This document shows positions 59,243-64,000 of a DNA stretch of 64,000 nucleotides, in pieces. This stretch comes from SVQP01 sp045594445 (lineage in GTDB: Bacteria > Bacillota > Clostridia > Oscillospirales > CAG-272), in contig JAZNYL010000092.1 in the NCBI GenBank assembly GCA_045594445.1, positions 1 through 64,000 on the forward strand, written 5' to 3'. Under the pieces are notes generated by a model that did no database searches, was not told where the DNA came from, and was given only the letters and a program-made list of their open reading frames with translations. Position 1 is the first letter of the stretch, and each line of letters opens with the position of its first letter. Position numbers and translations under genes: made by a program.

Positions 59243-59965
59243 TTAGTCGTCGTTGGGCTTTCTGGTGATTGCCACGTTGAGATTGCTGTTGCGGACGCGG
59301 ATATCGTCGATCAGTGCTTTCTGTGCCTTGGGATTCTTGAGGCGGATTCTGTAGCGCAGCTCGTTGAGCGTGCCGTATTCAACCGACTTGACGCGCTCAA
59401 GGTGGTAGCCCTTGCAATGCTGCTTGAGAACTTCATCAAATACACCGTCGAAATCAAGATCTTCGGGTACCATAATGGTCAGTTTGAGCGATCCACCGCC
59501 AATTTTATCAAATCCGCACAGGGAAGCGATAATAATAACCGCCAAGATAATACCGATCGCAATGGCTGCAAAGCCGATACCGCCCGTGCCGCAAGCCATA
59601 CCGACTGCTGCAGAAAGATAAATGAAGATCAGATCCTGAGGGCTTTCCACAGAATGTCTGAAACGGATGAGCGCAAGACCGCCGCCGATGCTGATGGCAC
59701 GAGCGAGGTTAGAGCCGACCGAGATAACGATCACCGAAACGATGGGGCCCATGAGCAAAATGGTCAGAAGCGACTTGGTAGAATAGCCTCTTTTACGGTT
59801 GGTAAGTATGTAGACCAGGGTGACAAGCAGGCACATGCCAATGCTGGCACCGATGAGCGCAAGCGTTTTGCCAAGAGTCAGTGTAGAAACACCGGTGTTT
59901 GCCGTGTCATAATAAATTTCGATGTTGACCAATAGCTGGTTAAACAGATTCTCTAAAAACTGCAT
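59243..59965 (-). CDS. DUF4956 membrane protein
   Basis: The 240-residue protein has about four transmembrane helices in the first 145 residues and a soluble C-terminal ACT-like beta/alpha domain. The ISIGGGLALIRFRHSVESPQD segment (about 95-113) is the DUF4956 signature. Genes of this family are usually adjacent to VTC-domain polyphosphate polymerases, as here, 12 bases downstream, so a role in the same polyphosphate-linked envelope function is inferred. Confidence 0.9.
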   Translation of the reverse strand: MQFLENLFNQLLVNIEIYYDTANTGVSTLTLGKTLALIGASIGMCLLVTLVYILTNRKRGYSTKSLLTILLMGPIVSVIVISVGSNLARAISIGGGLALIRFRHSVESPQDLIFIYLSAAVGMACGTGGIGFAAIAIGIILAVIIIASLCGFDKIGGGSLKLTIMVPEDLDFDGVFDEVLKQHCKGYHLERVKSVEYGTLNELRYRIRLKNPKAQKALIDDIRVRNSNLNVAITRKPNDD

Positions 59966-59977
59966 AGTAATCCTCCA

Positions 59978-60727
59978 TTATAAAAACCCGGTCAACAAAA
60001 ATTCGTCGATCCCGTTGTTTTTCAGTACTGTTTTTTTCAGATCGGTACCGATCTTGGAAAAGGTGTGGAATGAAAGCCCAAATTCGTTCATGATTTTGAC
60101 AAACCACAAGGGAACTGCGCCTGCAAATTTGACCTCCATCAGTGCAAGATCTGGTGGAAGCAACGGCTCTCCAAACCTTCCGCTTTCTAAGGAAAGATCG
60201 TGTCTGCGCGATATGATGTCAAAATCAAAGGTGACGCGGAATTTGGGATCCTCTTTGCCGTAGTAAGCAAATCTTTGATAGCTGACGTAAGCTACCGGCT
60301 CGACGGGTGTGTGCGAAAGGTAGTAATCAATCTCGCGCAGCACCTGCGTGTTGATGTACTTTGTGTCTTGAGGATATTTTCGTTCTTCTAAAAAGTCGTA
60401 AACCTCAGAGAGCTTGAGCTTTGCGCGCCGCTTTGTTCCGATGCCGTTGAGCTTCTTTTTGATCTCTAAGAACACCTTGTCATTGGGTCCCGGAGTACCG
60501 TAGCTGCGAAGTCTCAGCTTTTCCTTGAATTTGGGGAGCTGCACCGAGTTTCTGATCACGTCGTTGTGCTCATTGTCAAAATACAGATTGCAGATCGTAT
60601 AAGGCTTGCCATCCTTGTTATATGGGTCTGCATTCATGTATTCCTCAATGCGCTGTCTGAGCGGCTCGGCAAGGCTTGCGTCAAACAGTATCTTTTTTTC
60701 TCTGCGCTGAAACGTGTTTTCTGCCAA
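59978..60727 (-). CDS. VTC-domain polyphosphate polymerase, TTG start
   Basis: The 249-residue protein contains the VTC tunnel-fold core: RREKKILFD near residue 8 and paired basic/acidic strands YFDNEH, KLRLRSYG, VFLEIKKKLNG, YQRFAYYG, VTFDFDI and LMEVKFAG. Family members polymerise polyphosphate from nucleotide triphosphates. An in-frame ATG at 60745 sits upstream of GGGAGGTG, which would then lie inside the gene; TTG 60727 is placed ideally after that site and is the better start. It precedes DUF4956 by 12 bases. Confidence 0.87.
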   Translation of the reverse strand: MAENTFQRREKKILFDASLAEPLRQRIEEYMNADPYNKDGKPYTICNLYFDNEHNDVIRNSVQLPKFKEKLRLRSYGTPGPNDKVFLEIKKKLNGIGTKRRAKLKLSEVYDFLEERKYPQDTKYINTQVLREIDYYLSHTPVEPVAYVSYQRFAYYGKEDPKFRVTFDFDIISRRHDLSLESGRFGEPLLPPDLALMEVKFAGAVPLWFVKIMNEFGLSFHTFSKIGTDLKKTVLKNNGIDEFLLTGFL

Positions 60728-60803
60728 ACCGTCACCTCCCAACATAATCTTGGGTTATTCTACCATGAATACTTGAATATAGCGTGAACGTCTCATGAAT
60801 GAA

Positions 60804-60838
60804 ATATGACTTTTGCACATAACGCACAAAAGTCATAT
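60804..60838. terminator. Hairpin beyond argH (probable terminator)
   Basis: ATATGACTTTTG and CAAAAGTCATAT form a perfect 12-bp stem around an 11-base loop, starting five bases after argH on its reading strand, with T-rich sequence following. It also lies upstream of the polyphosphate polymerase gene. Confidence 0.75.
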
Positions 60839-60842
60839 AATA

Positions 60843-62225
60843 TCAATTTGTTTCTTTTAAGAAATTGCGCATGGATTCAATCTGCGCTTTGACGCTTTCG
60901 GGAGCGGGTCCACCATAGCAAGCGCGACCAGCAACACAAACGTCGGGATCAATTGCCTCATAAACGTCCTGTTCAAATATCGGGTTAGCTGCCTTGTATT
61001 CTTCCAAAGAGAGTGTTTCCAGCGTTTTCTTGTTTTCGATACAATAAGCCACAAGCTGTCCGACTACCTTGTATGCGCTGCGGAAGGGGAGTCCTTTTTT
61101 GACCATATAGTCAGCGCAGTCGGTTGCATTGATAAATCCCGTGGAGACTGCCTCACGAAGCACGCTTGTATTGAAAGTTGCGGTTTCCAACATGGAAGCA
61201 AACAGTTCAAGGCAAATCTTTGCAGTGTCAAGCGCATCAAATACTGCCTCCTTGTCCTCCTGCATATCCTTGTTATATGCAAGCGGTATGCCTTTCATCA
61301 CGGTCAGCAGCGCAGTCAGATCACCGTACACGCGCCCTGTTTTGCCACGCACCAGCTCGGCAATATCGGGGTTTTTCTTTTGCGGCATGATAGACGAGCC
61401 CGTGGAAAACGCATCGTCCAAATCAATAAAACCAAATTCAGACGATGACCAAAGAATGATTTCCTCCGAAAAGCGTGACAAATGCATCATCATGATAGAA
61501 AGCGTGCTCAACAGTTCAATAGCATAGTCACGGTCGGAAACGCCATCCATGCTGTTTTGACATACGCTGTCAAATCCCAGTAGCTCTGCGACCATAAAGC
61601 GGTCGATGGGGTAAGTCGTGCCGGCCAGCGCGCAAGATCCGAGCGGCAGTACGTTCATATACTTTGCGACGTCGTCCATTCTGCGATAGTCACGCGCAAA
61701 CATTTGTGCATAAGCCATCAGATAATGCCCAAGAGTCACGGGCTGTGCACGCTGCAGATGCGTATAACCGGGCATAATATCGGATGCATGCTGCTCTGAT
61801 TTGTCGCAAATGACTTCAAGCAAATGGCAAGTCAAAGCCTTGAGATCCTTGATCTCGTCACGCAGATAAAGTCGCAAATCCAGCGCAACCTGATCGTTTC
61901 TGCTGCGCGCGGTATGCAGGCGTTTTCCAACGTCGCCGATACGGCTTGTCAGCTCTGATTCCACAAACATGTGAATGTCCTCGGCAGTCATGTCAAACTC
62001 CAATGCGCCGTTTTCAAGATCAAGAAGAATTTCACCCAGAGTCTTGCAAATCAGCGCTGCATCCTCTTTGGGGATAATCCCACAGCTGCCGAGCATGGTT
62101 GCATGCGCGATGGAGCCCGTAATATCCTGCTTATACATACGGCAATCAAAGTGTATTGACGAATTGAAATCGTTGACGCGGCTGTTTAGCTGCTTTTGAA
62201 AGCGTCCTGCCCACATGGTGTTCAT
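60843..62225 (-). CDS. argH: Argininosuccinate lyase
   Basis: The 460-residue fumarase-superfamily enzyme splits argininosuccinate into arginine and fumarate, the last step of arginine synthesis. Signatures: MWAGRFQKQLNSRVNDFN at the start, HTARSRNDQVALDLRLYLR (about 104-122), GYTHLQRAQPVTLGHYLMAY and the SIMPQKKNPD signature (about 277). The start at 62225 follows GAAAGGAC; an upstream ATG at 62246 lies before that site. It follows argG, separated by a hairpin. Confidence 0.97.
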   Translation of the reverse strand: MNTMWAGRFQKQLNSRVNDFNSSIHFDCRMYKQDITGSIAHATMLGSCGIIPKEDAALICKTLGEILLDLENGALEFDMTAEDIHMFVESELTSRIGDVGKRLHTARSRNDQVALDLRLYLRDEIKDLKALTCHLLEVICDKSEQHASDIMPGYTHLQRAQPVTLGHYLMAYAQMFARDYRRMDDVAKYMNVLPLGSCALAGTTYPIDRFMVAELLGFDSVCQNSMDGVSDRDYAIELLSTLSIMMMHLSRFSEEIILWSSSEFGFIDLDDAFSTGSSIMPQKKNPDIAELVRGKTGRVYGDLTALLTVMKGIPLAYNKDMQEDKEAVFDALDTAKICLELFASMLETATFNTSVLREAVSTGFINATDCADYMVKKGLPFRSAYKVVGQLVAYCIENKKTLETLSLEEYKAANPIFEQDVYEAIDPDVCVAGRACYGGPAPESVKAQIESMRNFLKETN

Positions 62226-62254
62226 AAGAATCGTCCTTTCTGTCAATCAAACGA

Positions 62255-62280
62255 GGGGTGTCTTGTCATAGAGACACCCC
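62255..62280 (-). terminator. Hairpin between argG and argH (attenuator or weak terminator)
   Basis: GGGGTGTCT and AGACACCCC form a 9-bp perfect stem around an 8-base loop. The following reverse-strand sequence has few T, so partial read-through into argH is expected. Confidence 0.6.
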
Positions 62281-62290
62281 GTATATATCA

Positions 62291-63517
62291 TCAGTTGTTT
62301 TTCTGAGCGTCCAGCATTGCTTTGACCTTAATGGGGAGACCAAACAGATTGATAAAGCCGGCAGAGTCCTTTTGATTGTAAGCGCCGCCGTCCTCGCCAA
62401 ACGAAGCGATGGTCTCGCTGTAAAGGGAGTTGGGAGAGGTCACGCCCGCATTGATGATATTACCCTTATAAAGCTTGAGTTTAATGTCACCGCTGACGGT
62501 CTGCTGCGTCTGATCCACAAACGCGGAGAGTGCTTCACGCAGAGGCGTAAACCACTGGCCGTTATAAACCAGCTCACCGAACTTGATTGCGACCTGCTGC
62601 TTGTAGTGTTGCGTTTCCTTGTCAAGTGTAATCGATTCCAGCACCTTGTGTGCGTGATACAGAATGGTTCCGCCGGGAGTTTCGTAAACGCCGCGGCTCT
62701 TCATACCGACAAGACGATTTTCAACCAGATCCAAAAGGCCGATTCCGTTAGCACCGCCAAGCTCATTGAGCTTTTCAACAAGAGCAACGCTGTCCATTTT
62801 CTCTCCGTCAATCGCAACGGGAATGCCTTTCTCAAATGTAATGGTAAGATACGTGGGAGTGTCGGGTGCCTGCTCGGGGCTAACGCTCATTTCAAGGAAG
62901 CCCGGCTTTTGATACATGGGCTCGCCCGAAGGATCTTCAAGGTCAAGGCCTTCATGAGACAAGTGCCATACGTTCTTGTCCTTGGAATAGTTGGTCTCAC
63001 GGCTGATTTTGAGCGGGATGTTATGCGCTTCGGCATAATCGATTTCTTCCTCACGGGATTTGATCTCCCATACGCGCCAGGGAGCAATAATCTCCATATC
63101 GGGAGCGAATGCCTTGATGGTCAACTCAAAGCGCACCTGGTCGTTGCCCTTACCGGTACAGCCATGACAAATCGCGTCCGCACCTTCTTGAATTGCAATC
63201 TCTGCCAAGCCCTTTGCGATACAAGGACGCGCGTGAGAGGTACCGAGCAGATAATCCTCGTATGCAGCACCTGCTTTCAAGCAGGGATAAATATAGTTTT
63301 CAATGTAATCCTTTTTCAGATCAAGCACATACAGCTTGGAGGCGCCCGTTTTGATCGCCTTTTCTTCAAGTCCGTCAAGCTCCGTACCTTGTCCGACATC
63401 GCCGGAAACGGCAATGACTTCACATCCCGGATAGTTTTCTTTGAGCCAAGGGATGATAATAGAGGTGTCAAGTCCACCCGAGTAAGCAAGAACGATCTTT
63501 TTGATTTGTTTTTTCAT
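62291..63517 (-). CDS. argG: Argininosuccinate synthase
   Basis: The 408-residue enzyme joins citrulline and aspartate using ATP. The N-terminal PP-loop AYSGGLDTS (about 10-18) and downstream LGTSHARPCIAKGL (about 90), CHGCTGKGNDQVRFE (about 116-130) are diagnostic. The start at 63517 follows GAAAGG and avoids an upstream ATG at 63547 that overlaps the promoter region. With argH it forms a two-gene arginine unit. Confidence 0.98.
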   Translation of the reverse strand: MKKQIKKIVLAYSGGLDTSIIIPWLKENYPGCEVIAVSGDVGQGTELDGLEEKAIKTGASKLYVLDLKKDYIENYIYPCLKAGAAYEDYLLGTSHARPCIAKGLAEIAIQEGADAICHGCTGKGNDQVRFELTIKAFAPDMEIIAPWRVWEIKSREEEIDYAEAHNIPLKISRETNYSKDKNVWHLSHEGLDLEDPSGEPMYQKPGFLEMSVSPEQAPDTPTYLTITFEKGIPVAIDGEKMDSVALVEKLNELGGANGIGLLDLVENRLVGMKSRGVYETPGGTILYHAHKVLESITLDKETQHYKQQVAIKFGELVYNGQWFTPLREALSAFVDQTQQTVSGDIKLKLYKGNIINAGVTSPNSLYSETIASFGEDGGAYNQKDSAGFINLFGLPIKVKAMLDAQKNN

Positions 63518-63558
63518 GATAAATGCCTTTCCGTTTGGGGATTTCAAAATATGAATAT

Positions 63559-63587
63559 ATTATACTGCATAATCTTACCAAATGCAA
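63559..63587 (-). promoter_or_regulatory. Promoter for argGH
   Basis: On the reverse strand TTGCAT (63582-63587) and TATAAT (63559-63564) are separated by 17 bases. A TATGAAT half-site (63550-63556) lies next to the -10. Confidence 0.75.
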
Positions 63588-63604
63588 TGGCAATATTCAA
63601 CAAT

Positions 63605-63622
63605 AATGCATATATATTCATG
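63605..63622. promoter_or_regulatory. Candidate ARG box upstream of argGH
   Basis: The 18 bases match the ArgR/AhrC consensus (two TGAAT half-sites in inverted orientation around A/T) at about 15 positions; the left half reads TGCAT. A perfect TATGAAT half-site is at 63550-63556. Arginine-dependent repression is inferred. Confidence 0.4.
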
Positions 63623-63708
63623 TTAATTTTGCTAAATAATCACGGTGGCTTTTTCCATGCAAGGATATCAATATTCCGCATACAATAAGGGAGAAAGGAG
63701 CTGATGAG

Positions 63709-64000
63709 ATGAAATGTGCAGGATTGAAGCGGATCTGTGCGGCGTTATGCATATGTTCCACTTTATTCACTCTATTATGCATAAATACAAATGCTTCGCA
63801 GCAAGTACACTGGTATTGCAAACGTACGATGGATCATACCCAACCCTTGGTTGACGGTGATCTGTCATGGATAGAAAACTATAACGGAATCTATATTGAC
63901 CGGGTGCACGATGATCAGAATGAAGAAAAGGTGGTTTATCTGACGTTTGACGCAGGCTACGAGAACGGAAACGTGGAAAAAATCCTTGACGTGCTGCACA
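63709..64000 (+). CDS. pdaA: PdaA-like polysaccharide deacetylase, 3'-truncated by window edge
   Basis: Only the first 97 codons are visible. A basic, Cys-rich signal peptide (about 1-30) is followed by a mature start QQVHWYCKRT and VYLTFDAGYENGNVEKILDVL (about 75-95), the first catalytic motif of the NodB domain. In place of the usual F-D-D it reads F-D-A-G-Y-E, the form seen in PdaA (delta-lactam-forming N-acetylmuramic acid deacetylase of spore cortex). ATG 63709 follows GAGAAAGGAG with an 8-base gap; ATG 63704 opens a frame that stops after one codon. It supports a sporulating host. Confidence 0.85.
   Translation, partial: MKCAGLKRICAALCICSTLFTLLCINTNASQQVHWYCKRTMDHTQPLVDGDLSWIENYNGIYIDRVHDDQNEEKVVYLTFDAGYENGNVEKILDVLH

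Noticed and set aside
62258..63688. 476-codon forward open frame opposite argG
   Set aside because: Antisense shadow; argG is certain from its PP-loop and other motifs.

Overview
The window looks like a chromosomal segment of a spore-forming, gut-type Firmicute (class Clostridia, probably an uncultured Oscillospirales/Eubacteriales relative). The reasons are a PolC-type DNA polymerase III, the gene order ymxH-rpsB-tsf-pyrH-frr-uppS-cdsA-dxr-rseP-ispG-polC typical of Firmicutes, a MecA adaptor, a ClpE-like zinc-finger Clp ATPase, a PdaA-type spore-cortex deacetylase at the right edge, canonical TTGACA-17-TATAAT promoters and strong GGAGG-type ribosome binding sites. Lipoprotein and exported genes with Thr/Glu/Pro linkers and several glycoside-hydrolase-like genes suggest a glycan-rich habitat. 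I see no insertion sequence, prophage, CRISPR array, tRNA or rRNA. No stretch over 300 bases lacks a gene.

Layout. 1-7041: a tightly packed forward run of FAD oxidoreductase (cut at the left edge), DUF1667 protein, GH71/99-like glycosidase, two unusual CobW/COG0523 GTPases (one with a His/Cys metal-binding insert, one fused to a YcgQ-like C-terminal domain) and a GH42-like lipoprotein, ended by a terminator. 7131-9435: lipoprotein plus asnS from one strong promoter. 9481-11732 (reverse): AEC transporter, uracil-DNA glycosylase, MecA. 11880-18799: DinG/XPD-type helicase, aminotransferase, TIGR01212 radical SAM protein, GH78-like rhamnosidase. 18953-26143: three tandem paralogous exported proteins with the same C-terminal Cys-hydrophobic-Lys anchor, followed by a large lipoprotein. 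26215-32287 (reverse): XRE regulator, ruvB, ruvA, yfhO-like gene, DUF951 gene. 32514-43986: ruvC, methyltransferase, ECF transporter module (two ATPases and EcfT), truA, DUF5711-like protein, clpE-like gene, a full-length P-type ATPase homologue that has lost its catalytic motifs, ymxH. 44200-56831: the translation, isoprenoid, lipid and replication housekeeping cluster. 56846-59191: GH2 beta-mannosidase-like. 59243-63517 (reverse): DUF4956 plus VTC-domain polyphosphate polymerase, then argH and argG. 63709-end: start of a pdaA-like gene.

The most interesting parts are: (1) the three-paralog surface-protein array, where coding 3' ends, promoters with a 27-nt upstream element, and terminator stems are all shared, and where the first member has ribosomal-protein-like codon usage; (2) the catalytically degenerate P-type ATPase next to clpE; (3) the COG0523 pair with altered nucleotide-specificity motifs and a CxCGC/His metal insert; and (4) the fusion of a COG0523 GTPase to a YcgQ (TIGR03943)-like domain. 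All family assignments are by eye; no database search was run.
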